Shown here: piece after piece, positions 17,369-26,020 of the stretch
Position numbering within the stretch: position 1 is the first letter of the stretch
How the letters are laid out: each line of letters starts with the position of its first letter
Assembly: GCA_016721825.1 (NCBI GenBank)
Contig: JADKHI010000005.1
Location: 62,001-126,000, forward strand
DNA from: Flavobacteriales bacterium
GTDB lineage: Bacteria; Bacteroidota; Bacteroidia; Flavobacteriales_F; PHOS-HE28
DNA length: 64,000 nucleotides
Direction of reading: 5' to 3'
Made by a program: the position numbers and the translations under genes
The notes under the pieces: generated by a model
Told to the model about the DNA's origin: nothing
What the model saw: only the letters and a program-made list of their open reading frames with translations
Databases searched by the model: none

Positions 17369-17376
17369 CATCTTCG
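17369..17376 (+). promoter_or_regulatory. -7-like promoter box
   Basis: CATCTTCG ends 4 bases before the ATG at 17381. The spacing matches other near-leaderless starts in the window (16138, 31253, 53429, 56453), though the box itself has two changes from consensus. Confidence 0.35.
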
Positions 17377-17380
17377 GGAT

Positions 17381-18259
17381 ATGAAAGCGGACTGGAAAGC
17401 GCTGGCGGAGATCAGCATGTCGCATCTCGGAAGCACGGTAGGCAGCACGGCCAGTGCGGTGGGCATCGGCCTGCTTGTCGGTATCGCGCTCTGCATCCTG
17501 TTCTGGAAACTGGGCCTGTTCCGGCGCCCGGTGAACAAGTGGTACAACGGGCTCGCGAAGCTGTGGATCCCGTTCATCCTGGTGGTCTGCATGATGATCG
17601 GCGGGCAGATCGGACTGTACCGGTCCGTGTACAGATCGGTGATCGCCAGCAACGATGCGGCCATGGCGGCGCTGTATGAAAGCGCGCTCGGGCCGGCCCT
17701 CGGTACACCGGAGAAGCGACAAGCCTTTCTGCAAAGCGTTCAGGCAAGCGCCAAGGATGGGCAGAACCTCGGCAAGGCCTTCACCACGGCCATCAAGGAC
17801 CTGCTGCATAGCCGCATTCCACAGGACCGCACCATGGCGGAGGATGGAGCCGTGCTACTGGCCGACTGGGCGATCGAACATTACGAGGACGACATCGCCT
17901 CGGCCATCCTCTACGGCATCTACCTGAAGACCGGTGGCCACCTTCAGCTGCATTCCAACGCAGGCGAACCGATGGAGTACGGCGAGTTCCACGACAACGT
18001 GGAGCAGTTGCTGAAGATCGACCTCGGCCAGATGGAAGCTGCCATCAAAGGCAACTTGGGCGGGCTTACGCACGGGCTCATTGAGAGCCAGTACAAGGGC
18101 ATGGTGAAGGGCGCCCTGTTGATGGGCCTGTTGCTGGTGTTGTTGCCCGTGATCGAATGGGCGATCTACACGCTCGTGATGAAGCGCAAGCTCGCGGTGC
18201 CTGCACCAGCCACCGTTCCGCCCGTTGAACCGGATGTATTGAAGGCGGACGATCTCTAA
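17381..18259 (+). CDS. Unknown three-helix membrane protein
   Basis: The 292-residue product has membrane segments at about 27-45, 62-82 and 245-265, and a long, mainly helical extracytoplasmic region between the second and third segments (about 85-240). The C-terminus is a short Pro-rich cytoplasmic tail. No catalytic motif or known family is visible. It follows the WD40 gene by 20 bases and points toward, and converges with, the epimerase gene. Confidence 0.8.
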   Translation: MKADWKALAEISMSHLGSTVGSTASAVGIGLLVGIALCILFWKLGLFRRPVNKWYNGLAKLWIPFILVVCMMIGGQIGLYRSVYRSVIASNDAAMAALYESALGPALGTPEKRQAFLQSVQASAKDGQNLGKAFTTAIKDLLHSRIPQDRTMAEDGAVLLADWAIEHYEDDIASAILYGIYLKTGGHLQLHSNAGEPMEYGEFHDNVEQLLKIDLGQMEAAIKGNLGGLTHGLIESQYKGMVKGALLMGLLLVLLPVIEWAIYTLVMKRKLAVPAPATVPPVEPDVLKADDL

Positions 18260-18282
18260 GGGTCTGTCCGGTGCGGTGGCGC

Positions 18283-19257
18283 TCAACCCAAATGGGCCGC
18301 GTACCAAGCCACCGTGCGGTCCAAGCCTGTCGCCAGGTCCACCGGAGGGTTGAACCCGATCAGCTGCCGGGCCAACGTAATGTCCGCCATGGAGGCGCGC
18401 ACATCCCCCGGACGATCCGCGAGGTGTTGCGCTTCGATGGTGCCGATAGCAGGATCATTCACCGCAAGGCGTTCGCGGATGCCGTCGAGCAGTTCGAGCA
18501 AGCTGGTGGAGTTCCCCAAGGCGATGTTGAACACGCGACCGATGGCCTGTTCATCCTCGGAATTCAGCGCTGCACGCACCGCTTCCACGGCATTGCCTAC
18601 GTGGGTGAAGTCGCGCGTCTGGCCGCCATCACCATGCACTTGCGGGGCCTCGTGCTTCAGCAAGGACTGAATGAAACGGGGGATGACCGCGGCATAGGGC
18701 CCCTGCGGGTCCTGCCGTTCGCCGAACACATTGAAGAAGCGCAGCCCGATCACCGGCAGTCCGAAGAGTCGCTTGTACAGACCGGCGTAGGCCTCATCCA
18801 TGGCCTTGGTCACCGCATAAGGTGAAAGCGGATGCCCCTCCTCGCCCTCGCGCTTGGGCAGCACCTGCGAGTCACCGTAGACACTGGAGCTACTGGCGTA
18901 CACCAAGCGCTGCACACCGTGGGTCCGGCAGGCTTCGAGCACATGCAGCGTACCCGTCAGGTTCGCAGCCTCACTGGCCAGCGGATCGGCGATGGAGCGC
19001 GGCACGGAACCCATGGCGCCGAGGTGGACCACCTTGTCCACGCCTTTGACGGCCGCCAGCACTTCGGCATGCACCCGCAGGTCGCCGGTCACCAAGGTGA
19101 AGCCTTCACGCCCTTCGAGGTGGGCGATGTTCTCGAGGCGCCCTGTGGCGAAGTTGTCGAAGCACTTCACCGCAACGCCCTCCGCCATCAAGGCGTCGCA
19201 GACGTGGGACCCGATGAAGCCCGCGCCGCCGGTAACGAGGATGGTGCCTTGTGCCAT
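18283..19257 (-). CDS. UDP-hexose 4-epimerase (extended SDR family)
   Basis: The 324-residue product has the NAD-binding motif GGAGFIGSH (10-18), the catalytic Ser-Tyr-Lys set (SSSSVYG near 122-128; Tyr147-x3-Lys151) and the RFFNVFGERQDPQGPYAAVIP segment seen in UDP-GlcNAc/GalNAc 4-epimerases of the WbpP/TviC type. It would make a UDP-hexosamine for a surface polysaccharide. It is the last gene after dltA on the same strand (46 bases between), so it may supply the glycan acted on by the Dlt set (inference). Exact substrate is not certain; GalE-type activity is also possible. Confidence 0.87.
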   Translation of the reverse strand: MAQGTILVTGGAGFIGSHVCDALMAEGVAVKCFDNFATGRLENIAHLEGREGFTLVTGDLRVHAEVLAAVKGVDKVVHLGAMGSVPRSIADPLASEAANLTGTLHVLEACRTHGVQRLVYASSSSVYGDSQVLPKREGEEGHPLSPYAVTKAMDEAYAGLYKRLFGLPVIGLRFFNVFGERQDPQGPYAAVIPRFIQSLLKHEAPQVHGDGGQTRDFTHVGNAVEAVRAALNSEDEQAIGRVFNIALGNSTSLLELLDGIRERLAVNDPAIGTIEAQHLADRPGDVRASMADITLARQLIGFNPPVDLATGLDRTVAWYAAHLG

Positions 19258-19303
19258 GAGCGCGGCGAAGATAGGATCGGTCAGGGAGCTGAAGGCTGAT
19301 GGG

Positions 19304-20818
19304 TCAGCGGGGCCTGGCCATGTACAGGTCGATCAAGGCCTTGCGGTCGGTCTTGTGGCTGTTGTTCACCGGAAAAACGTCCACGAGCATCAGATCGGCG
19401 GGCACCATGTAAGCCGGTAGCGCAAGGCGAAGCTGGGCATTGATGGCCTCGATCAGCCCAGCCTGTTCGGCACCAGGAGCAGGGCGCACGAAGCCCACGA
19501 TACGCTTCACCGTTTCGCCGCTTTTCAGGGGCACGGCGATGGCGTCGGCCACCCCGGGTACAGCAAGCATCTGGGCGGTGATGTCCCCGAGCTCGATGCG
19601 GAAACCGTTCAACTTCACCTGCTCATCGCGCCGCCCGTTGAAGAACAGGATGCCGTCCTGGAACCAACCGTAGTCGCCCGTGCGGAAAACGCGTTGCCCT
19701 TCTTCCTCCGCGAACTTCTCGGCGTTGAGGTCGTCGTTGTTCAAGTACCCGATGCTCACGTGCGGGCCGATGATCTCGATCTCCCCGGGTTCAGCCTTCG
19801 TGGCCTCGCGGCCATCGGGCAGCACGGTGCGGACCTGGCCCTCGCGCTTCGGAAAACCCACCGGCATCTCGGCGTAGCGCTCCAATACTTCGCGGGTGAC
19901 ATCGATGAGCGTGGTGGCGACGGTGGCTTCGGTAGGGCCGTAAGTGTTCAGCACACGTGCCGCAGGAAAGCGGTCCAGTAGGCGTTGCGCGGTCACCTTC
20001 GGCAGGGCCTCGCCACAGAACAGGAAGGAGCGCAGCGAAGGCACCTGATCCCCGGTGAACGAAGGCTCCGTGAGGTAGAGGTAGGCGAAGGTGGGCGTGC
20101 TCACCCATACCGAACCGTGGTACTGCTTCACCCGGTCCAGGAAGGCGGCAGCATCCTTGGCGGTGGCCGCGTCGTTCAGCAAGAGCGTGGCACCCAGCTG
20201 CAGTGAGGTGAACAACTCGTACACGCTGAGGTCGAAGCTGAAGGGGGCCTGGTTCACGAAGACATCGTTCGCCCCGAAGCCGAAGTCGGAGGTCATCCAC
20301 CGCAAAAAGGCCGCTGCTGCTTCACGGGTGATGCGGACGCCCTTGGGTTCGCCCGTGCTGCCGCTGGTGAAGATGATGTACCGGATCGGGTCCTCGGCAC
20401 GGAACGGAATACCCGCTGAAGCAGCGACCTGATGACGGGTCAACGCACCCTGACCGTCCAGCACATGGGCCACTGTCGATGGGAAGACATCTCCGCTGTG
20501 ATCGATCACCAGCTGTGAGCCCGTGATGGCGAGGATGCGCTGGACACGCTCCATCGGCACCACCAGATCGAGCGGTACATAAGGATGGTCCAAGGTGATG
20601 CACGCCGCCATGGCCACCACCATGCCCGCTTCCTTGTGACCCCGCACCAGCACCGGATGCCCGGCAGGCAGGCCCAATGCCTTGATGCGATCGGCCGTCA
20701 CCTCCACTTCAGCTTGGAACGCGGACCAGGTCAGGGACCGATCACTACCGACCACCGCGAGCTTCTCCCCACCCGAGGCCAGATCCTTGAAACGTCCGGT
20801 CTCAATGTCGAACCGCAT
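19304..20818 (-). CDS. dltA: D-alanine:carrier-protein ligase (DltA-like adenylation enzyme)
   Basis: The 504-residue product is an AMP-forming adenylation enzyme of about DltA length. The P-loop TSGSTGEPKG is at 151-160, the A5 motif NTYGPTEATV at about 290-300, the A7/A8 segment YRTGD-like FRTGDYGW and GRRDEQVKLNGFRIEL near 370-415, and the catalytic Lys in NSHKTDRKAL near the end. Cys268 in LFCGEALP matches the Cys that selects D-Ala in Bacillus DltA, which favours D-alanine as substrate. It should load the D-amino acid onto the DltC-like carrier encoded at 23343-23582. It is downstream of dltB in a five-gene cluster. Confidence 0.9.
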   Translation of the reverse strand: MRFDIETGRFKDLASGGEKLAVVGSDRSLTWSAFQAEVEVTADRIKALGLPAGHPVLVRGHKEAGMVVAMAACITLDHPYVPLDLVVPMERVQRILAITGSQLVIDHSGDVFPSTVAHVLDGQGALTRHQVAASAGIPFRAEDPIRYIIFTSGSTGEPKGVRITREAAAAFLRWMTSDFGFGANDVFVNQAPFSFDLSVYELFTSLQLGATLLLNDAATAKDAAAFLDRVKQYHGSVWVSTPTFAYLYLTEPSFTGDQVPSLRSFLFCGEALPKVTAQRLLDRFPAARVLNTYGPTEATVATTLIDVTREVLERYAEMPVGFPKREGQVRTVLPDGREATKAEPGEIEIIGPHVSIGYLNNDDLNAEKFAEEEGQRVFRTGDYGWFQDGILFFNGRRDEQVKLNGFRIELGDITAQMLAVPGVADAIAVPLKSGETVKRIVGFVRPAPGAEQAGLIEAINAQLRLALPAYMVPADLMLVDVFPVNNSHKTDRKALIDLYMARPR

Positions 20819-20857
20819 CGTGAACGCCTTTTCGTAGTGGAGGTAAGAGTGAGCTGC

Positions 20858-22000
20858 CTATCCGTGGATGTAAGGGAAGCGCCCGCTGAAGATATAGAGG
20901 GCGAAAACGGCCAGGTGGATCATGATGGCGATGGACAGCACCTTCACCACGGTCGGATGAACGCCTTTCCAGATGTCCCAGCCCAACTTCTTGCGTTGGT
21001 GCTGGTAGCTGTTGTACACCACCGAGTAGAGGCCGAACAAGGAACCGCTGATGATGTAGTGGGCCTCGAGCCCGTTCCAGCAGCCCATCAGCAGGAAGGT
21101 GGAGAAGAGGGCGATGTTCTGCCTTAGCAAGGGCCAGGTGCGCAAGCGCTGCACGCCGCTAAGGCTCTTGTAGATTGGCCGGAAGAAGTAATCGCGCAGC
21201 CAGTCGCCGAGGCTGATGTGCCAACGCTTCCAGAACTCCGGGGCGTTCTGCGTGAGCCAAGGCTTGTCGAAGTTCTTCGGCAGCTCCACGCCCATCATCC
21301 GCCCCAGACCGATGGCCATGAGCGAGTAGCCGGCAAAGTCGAAGTAGAGGTAGGCGGTGTAGCCGTACATGTCCTTCAGCATGGGCCAGGCCTCCGTACA
21401 GCCTTCGCATTCCGAGAGCCAGTAACGGTCCACCAGCTCCGCCAGCACGAACTTGTGCAACAGGCCCAGGACCATGAACTCCCACCCCGACAGCAGCGCG
21501 CCGCCGTTCAACCGGGACCAGCCTTGGTCCATGTCGCCCTTGAAACGTTCATAGCGATCAATGGGGCCAGCGAGCAAGCTGGGTGTGAAGAGCAGGAAAG
21601 CGATGAAGTCGGCGAAGCGGAACTTGTCGCGGAGCAGATCACCGTCCAGGTAGACCTGGATGCAGCGGAAGGTGATGTAGCTGATGCCCGCGAAACCGAT
21701 CACATCCACGTTCCAATCCAGCTTCACCAGCACCATGGGCAGGGCCAGCAACAGGCTGCCGAGCAGCTTGTGCAAACGCTTCCACCGGAACAGCAACAGC
21801 CAGGTGAACAGGCACTGGTAGGTCGTGAACAGCAGGATCTGCCAGGGCTTGGGGAAGTAGGCCACGGCATAGAACAAGCTGATGCCGATGAGCACCGATA
21901 CCAGCGACACACGACCGCTCAACAGCGCTTTCAGCCCGTACAGCAACGCCACAAGAAGCGCGAACAGCAGGTAGAAGTCGATGTTCGCGAAGGGCAGCAT
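20858..22000 (-). CDS. dltB: MBOAT-family D-alanyl transfer protein (DltB-like)
   Basis: The 380-residue inner-membrane protein has about eleven hydrophobic segments and the MBOAT signatures: FWKRWHISLGDWLRDYFFRP (His261) and MGCWNGLEAHYIISGSLFGLY with the catalytic-type His314. SLLAGPIDRYERF and YLYFDFAGYSLMAIGLGRMMG are also typical of DltB. The family moves an acyl group from the cytoplasmic carrier to the outside. It starts 3 bases after the dltX stop. Confidence 0.92.
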   Translation of the reverse strand: MLPFANIDFYLLFALLVALLYGLKALLSGRVSLVSVLIGISLFYAVAYFPKPWQILLFTTYQCLFTWLLLFRWKRLHKLLGSLLLALPMVLVKLDWNVDVIGFAGISYITFRCIQVYLDGDLLRDKFRFADFIAFLLFTPSLLAGPIDRYERFKGDMDQGWSRLNGGALLSGWEFMVLGLLHKFVLAELVDRYWLSECEGCTEAWPMLKDMYGYTAYLYFDFAGYSLMAIGLGRMMGVELPKNFDKPWLTQNAPEFWKRWHISLGDWLRDYFFRPIYKSLSGVQRLRTWPLLRQNIALFSTFLLMGCWNGLEAHYIISGSLFGLYSVVYNSYQHQRKKLGWDIWKGVHPTVVKVLSIAIMIHLAVFALYIFSGRFPYIHG

Positions 22001-22003
22001 CGG

Positions 22004-22153
22004 TCAGAACTGCTGGTAGACGAATTTCACGGTGCTGGCGGCGGCGTCCATGCTCACATCGCGTGGGTCGTGCAACCAGAGCATGCCCAAGGCGAGCGCC
22101 GTGTAGATCACGGTCCACTTGGCGATGCGGAACAGGCGGCTGTCGGTCTTCAT
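22004..22153 (-). CDS. dltX: DltX-like small membrane protein (49 aa)
   Basis: A 49-residue frame starts with the ATG that overlaps the dltD stop (ATGA) and stops 3 bases before dltB. It has one membrane helix (about 11-28) and ends in FVYQQF. Gram-positive DltX proteins are about 50 residues, have one helix and end in an F-x-Y-x-x-F motif whose Tyr is implicated in D-Ala relay; here this is Tyr46. Size, position, topology and the C-terminal motif all agree. The frame is below usual gene-calling size limits. Function is by family analogy. Confidence 0.85.
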   Translation of the reverse strand: MKTDSRLFRIAKWTVIYTALALGMLWLHDPRDVSMDAAASTVKFVYQQF

Positions 22154-23346
22154 GGGAAATAGGTGGCCATGGCACTATCCACACGGTACCAGCCCAAGGG
22201 CCCCAGATGCATCACGTCGGTGAGCGTACCAGGCTGGAAGTGGTTCGTATCGGAGACCCAGAGGTCGAAGTAGCGGAAGTCACGGGCATCGAGTTCCTGT
22301 CGGATGCGGTCCATCGTGGGGTCGATGTCCTTGAGGTTCGTGTACACGTAGGGGTTCAGCGGTTGCAGGATGAAGTAGGGCTTCGCATGCGCGGCCGTCA
22401 GGAAGTTCAAGAGGCCGATGAAGTCCTGAAGCTCGCGGTTCTCCTCGAACGCATGCGGTTCCAGCTGGCGGGTCTTGCCTTGCACGTGCTCCGCGTAGTA
22501 GGCGTCGTTGACGAAGACCTTGTTGTTGGTGCACTGGGCCAGGTGTTCGGCAGCCGCCTCCGTGGTCCGGGCGTGCCAGTCGATCGGGTCCACAGGGGCG
22601 CGGGGTGACATGGGTTCGTCCACATGCACGGGCTCCTTCATCATTTCAGCGCGGGTCCGGTGGATGATCGCCGCGTTCCAAGGTTGGCTGAAGGCGTAGA
22701 GGTAGCGGCCCGTTGGGGAGGCGTTGCGCGTGATCCACTGGGCGATGGGTTGTGCCGACCCCAGTTCCGCCTCATGTTCGGCCATGTAGGCGCTCACCGG
22801 CGCGGTCAGCGGGTCGCCCTGCTCGATGCGTTCCTGGATACGGTAGAGCGAAGGCGAGGGCTGATACTCCAGAAAGGCAGCGAGCTCTGTTCCCTTCAGC
22901 CCGGAGTTGTCCACGAACCAGCTCGGCGACACCAGGATGGCCAGGCGGGCGTTCGCGAGCTCCGCCCCGGCGGCGAGCAACTGCGCATGGATACTGAAGT
23001 TCTGGTTGCCGGCATGACCGAGGGCCAGCAAGGGGACGTGCAGTTCCTTGTTGAAGAAGTTGACCGGCTTGGCCGGGTGATCGGTGGTGGTGAGCTCCGA
23101 AGAACCCATGAGCACGATGCTGGAGCCTTCCTCGAACGTTCTCCCCAACGCAGCTGCGAGCCTTGGGTGCTGGGAGTAGTTATCGAAATACCCGTGGAGC
23201 GGGAACTCGAAGTCGGTTGTCGGCGGCATAGCGCAGCCACAACCACCGAACGGATCCCAATAGACCACCACCCCAACGCACACCAGCGCACCGGCCACCA
23301 GTGCAAGGCCATGGTTCAGCCAGCCGCTATGGGCCGGGCCGTTCAT
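22150..23346 (-). CDS. dltD: DltD-like extracytoplasmic thioesterase/acyltransferase
   Basis: The 398-residue product has one N-terminal membrane anchor (about 12-30) and an SGNH-type periplasmic domain. The nucleophile block GSSEL has Ser82/Ser83, and the C-terminal DxxH pair is Asp377-His380 in the sequence DVMHLGPLGW; both are DltD hallmarks. In Gram-positives DltD works outside the membrane in the final D-Ala transfer. The gene overlaps dltC upstream and dltX downstream by 4 bases each, so the set is translationally coupled. Confidence 0.88.
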   Translation of the reverse strand: MNGPAHSGWLNHGLALVAGALVCVGVVVYWDPFGGCGCAMPPTTDFEFPLHGYFDNYSQHPRLAAALGRTFEEGSSIVLMGSSELTTTDHPAKPVNFFNKELHVPLLALGHAGNQNFSIHAQLLAAGAELANARLAILVSPSWFVDNSGLKGTELAAFLEYQPSPSLYRIQERIEQGDPLTAPVSAYMAEHEAELGSAQPIAQWITRNASPTGRYLYAFSQPWNAAIIHRTRAEMMKEPVHVDEPMSPRAPVDPIDWHARTTEAAAEHLAQCTNNKVFVNDAYYAEHVQGKTRQLEPHAFEENRELQDFIGLLNFLTAAHAKPYFILQPLNPYVYTNLKDIDPTMDRIRQELDARDFRYFDLWVSDTNHFQPGTLTDVMHLGPLGWYRVDSAMATYFP

Positions 23347-23582
23347 CCCTTCTTCAGAAGCACATAGGCCGCCAGCGCGTTCACGCTTTGGAAGTGCTGT
23401 GCATTGATGTCCACGAAAGGGATGCTAATCCCGAACGCGCCCTCCAAGGCCACCGCAAGGTCCACGGCCCCCACACTGTCAAGGATGTTCTGGTCCAGCA
23501 AGGCGTCCTCATCGTTCACAGAGGTGAAGGTGACGTTGCGCACCTCTTGCTTGATCAGCTCCTTGATCTCGGCTTCGGTCAT
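23343..23582 (-). CDS. dltC: DltC-like acyl (D-alanyl) carrier protein
   Basis: The 79-residue acidic helical protein has the phosphopantetheine attachment site LDSVG at Ser36 and the length of DltC (about 78). It would carry the amino acid activated by DltA as a thioester to DltB. It is the first gene of the dlt cluster, 31 bases after rny on the same strand. A fatty-acid ACP usually has a DSLD site and a different context, so DltC is preferred. Confidence 0.88.
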   Translation of the reverse strand: MTEAEIKELIKQEVRNVTFTSVNDEDALLDQNILDSVGAVDLAVALEGAFGISIPFVDINAQHFQSVNALAAYVLLKKG

Positions 23583-23613
23583 GGTGCTTGGCTGTGCGGT
23601 TCTTCCTGGCAGT

Positions 23614-25155
23614 CTACTTGGCCACCGAGACGGAGCGCTTCTCGCGGATCACGGTGATCTTCACCTGTCCGGGGTAGGTCATCTCGTTCTGGATGCGCTC
23701 GGCGATGCTCATGCTGATGGAGTCGGCCTCGGCGTCGGTCACGTGGTCGCTCTCCACCATCACGCGCAACTCGCGGCCGGCCTGGATGGCGAAGGCCTTC
23801 GACACGCCTTGGTAGCTGAGGGCAAGGCTCTCGAGGTCCTTCAGACGCTGGATGTATTGCTCCACGGCTTCGCGGCGCGCACCGGGGCGGGCACCGCTGA
23901 TGGCGTCGCAGGCTTGCACGATCGGGCTCAACAGCCCGGTCATCTCGATCTCGTCGTGGTGAGCACCGATGGCGTTGCACACGTCGGCCTTCTCACCGTA
24001 CTTCTCGGCCAGCTTCATGCCCAGCAGAGCGTGCGGCAGTTCGGGTTCCTCGTCGGGCACCTTGCCGATGTCGTGCAGCAGACCTGCGCGCTTGGCGGTC
24101 TTGGCGTTCAGGCCCAGTTCGCTGGCCATGATGGCGCTGAGGTTGGCCACCTCGCGGCTGTGCTGCAGCAGGTTCTGGCCGTAGGAGCTGCGGAACTTCA
24201 TGCGGCCCACCATGCGGATCAGCTCGGCGTGCAGGCCGTGGATGCCCAGGTCGATGCAGGTGCGCTTGCCGGTCTCGATGATCTCCTCGTCCAGGTGACG
24301 CTTGGTCTTGGCCACGATCTCCTCGATGCGACCGGGGTGGATGCGACCGTCCTTCACCAGCTGGTGCAGGGCCAGGCGGGCCATTTCACGGCGAACAGGG
24401 TCGAAGCAGCTCAGGATAATGGCGCCGGGGGTGTCGTCCACGATGATCTCCACGCCCGTCAGCTCCTCCAGGGTGCGGATGTTCCGGCCTTCGCGACCGA
24501 TCACACGGCCCTTCACATCATCGTTGTCGATGTGGAACACGCTGACGCTGTTCTCGATGGCGTGTTCCGTGGCCACCCGCTGGATGGTCTGGATCACGAT
24601 GCGCTTGGCCTCCTTGTTGGCGGTCAGCTTGGCTTCCTCGGTCACCTCCTTGATGTGGGACATGGCGGCGGTGCGGGCCTCGTCGCGGAGGCTGTCCATC
24701 AGCTGTTTCTTGGCGTCGTCCGCGTTCAGGTTGGCGGCCTTCTCCAGGATGCCCACCTGCTTCTGGTGCATCTTCTCCACTTCCTCCTTACGCCGCTCGA
24801 TGCCTCCGAGCTTCTGCTCCAGGTCGTGGGTCAGGTTCTCCACCTGCTTCTCCTTGTTGGATAGCTCCTGCTGCTGGCGACTGATCTGCTGCTCACGCTG
24901 CTTGATCTTCTCCTGCCCTTGCTGCACCTGCTTTTCGCGGTTGCGGACATCCTTCTCGTGCTCCTCCTTCAGCTGCAGGAACTTCTCCTTGGCTTGGATG
25001 ATCTTCTCCTTCTTGATGTTCTCCGCCTCCAGCTCAGCCTCTTTCAGGAGCGAATCGGTCCGCTTCTTCATGACGCCGTTGAGCAACACATACACCAAGC
25101 CTCCCCCAGCGGCCACGCCTGCCAGGATACCGATCAGAATGCTAGTAAGGTCCAT
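23614..25155 (-). CDS. rny: Ribonuclease Y
   Basis: The 513-residue product has an N-terminal membrane helix (about 4-26), a long coiled coil (about 30-190), a KH RNA-binding domain (GRVIGREGRNI at 216-226) and an HD phosphohydrolase domain with the metal site His361-Asp362 (LLHDIGK), close to the usual RNase Y length. It starts endonucleolytic mRNA decay at the inner membrane. It lies after the zapA pair and directly before the dlt cluster on the same strand. Confidence 0.97.
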   Translation of the reverse strand: MDLTSILIGILAGVAAGGGLVYVLLNGVMKKRTDSLLKEAELEAENIKKEKIIQAKEKFLQLKEEHEKDVRNREKQVQQGQEKIKQREQQISRQQQELSNKEKQVENLTHDLEQKLGGIERRKEEVEKMHQKQVGILEKAANLNADDAKKQLMDSLRDEARTAAMSHIKEVTEEAKLTANKEAKRIVIQTIQRVATEHAIENSVSVFHIDNDDVKGRVIGREGRNIRTLEELTGVEIIVDDTPGAIILSCFDPVRREMARLALHQLVKDGRIHPGRIEEIVAKTKRHLDEEIIETGKRTCIDLGIHGLHAELIRMVGRMKFRSSYGQNLLQHSREVANLSAIMASELGLNAKTAKRAGLLHDIGKVPDEEPELPHALLGMKLAEKYGEKADVCNAIGAHHDEIEMTGLLSPIVQACDAISGARPGARREAVEQYIQRLKDLESLALSYQGVSKAFAIQAGRELRVMVESDHVTDAEADSISMSIAERIQNEMTYPGQVKITVIREKRSVSVAK

Positions 25156-25211
25156 TCGTCCACTATGTTTTAGGGACCATGGGGCCTGCGGGCGGAAGCT
25201 GCGTCAGGAGA

Positions 25212-25493
25212 TCAGGAGCGGAGGCCTTCCAGCAGTCGTTCCACCTCGGCCAGTTCGGCGAGGGCTTCGGAATGCTGTTGGGGTGGCACGCTGTTCAGGG
25301 CTCGCGTGGTCACCTCCAAGGCCGCCATGGCCAGCAGGTCCTGCTTGTCGGTCAGCGGATAATGCTGCTTCAAGCGGGTGATGCTGTCGTTGATCTCCTG
25401 CACCGCCTTGCGGATGTTCACCTCCTCCTCCTTGTGGATGGTGAGGGGATACGCCCGCCCGGCGATCTCTATTCGGATGGATAGTTCGTCCAT
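25212..25493 (-). CDS. zapA: Cell division protein ZapA
   Basis: The 93-residue product has the ZapA fold: an N-terminal beta hairpin (ELSIRIEIAGRAYPLTI) and a long helix with the segment VNIRKAVQEINDSITRLKQHYPLTDKQDLLAMAAL, which forms the coiled tetramer that cross-links FtsZ filaments. It sits between a small coiled-coil gene and rny. Confidence 0.93.
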   Translation of the reverse strand: MDELSIRIEIAGRAYPLTIHKEEEVNIRKAVQEINDSITRLKQHYPLTDKQDLLAMAALEVTTRALNSVPPQQHSEALAELAEVERLLEGLRS

Positions 25494-25510
25494 GTTCGGT
25501 GTATCGCTGA

Positions 25511-25804
25511 TCAGGTGTTCAGTAACGCCAGACAGCGATCGATCTCGTTCACCAACTCATCGATCCGTTGCTTTGCTTCCGGCTGACCCTCAGCACGTTG
25601 TTGAGATGCTGGGCGGGTCACCCGTAGGACCTCGTTCTCCTGTTCAAGTGCTGCGACCCGGGCTTGGAGCACCTCGGCATTGCGATGGTGCTCGCGGAGC
25701 TCATGTTCCAAGGCACCGATCCGGCGCTTCGCCACCTCCCGGTCCGCCACAAGGCGGGACACGTGAAGGTGTACGGCACGGATACGGCTGGCCAGGTCGC
25801 TCAT
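25511..25804 (-). CDS. Small coiled-coil protein upstream of zapA (ZapB-like position)
   Basis: The 97-residue product is almost entirely helical with heptads (ALEHELREHHRNAEVLQARVAALEQENEVLR), followed by a short Pro/Gln-rich break and a second helix. It has no membrane segment. Its place immediately before zapA (17 bases) suggests a divisome coiled coil that works with ZapA, but sequence identity with ZapB proper cannot be claimed. A perfect promoter box TATCTTTG lies at 25839-25846. Confidence 0.75.
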   Translation of the reverse strand: MSDLASRIRAVHLHVSRLVADREVAKRRIGALEHELREHHRNAEVLQARVAALEQENEVLRVTRPASQQRAEGQPEAKQRIDELVNEIDRCLALLNT

Positions 25805-25838
25805 TGCTTGTTCAAAAGAACCAGTTCATGGTCCGCAC

Positions 25839-25846
25839 CAAAGATA
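25839..25846 (-). promoter_or_regulatory. -7 promoter box for the coiled-coil-zapA-rny set
   Basis: The minus strand reads TATCTTTG, a perfect TAnnTTTG match, 34 bases before the ATG at 25804. No other box was noticed before dltC, so it may drive the whole run of genes. Confidence 0.55.
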
Positions 25847-26020
25847 ACCGCACCTCCCAAGCCAGCACACAATTTGTTTGAACGCGAAGGTGTTGATCGC
25901 CCTTGGCTCCACCGCACCCGATCGAACACCCCCACGAATAGCTTGCCGTCCATGACGAGGCGCTCCCCTGGATCGAGACCGATCCTTTCAATCATACTTG
26001 GATCAACGAGGCATAACTCA

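Noticed and set aside
21218..22162. 314-codon plus-strand frame
   Set aside because: Antisense of dltB and dltX; Gln/His-rich shadow.
23404..24864. 486-codon plus-strand frame
   Set aside because: Exact antisense of rny and dltC, both with clear motifs; low-complexity product.
25155..25212. 6S RNA gene next to zapA, as in Proteobacteria
   Set aside because: Only about 56 bases lie between zapA and rny, too short for 6S RNA, and no bulged long stem is seen.
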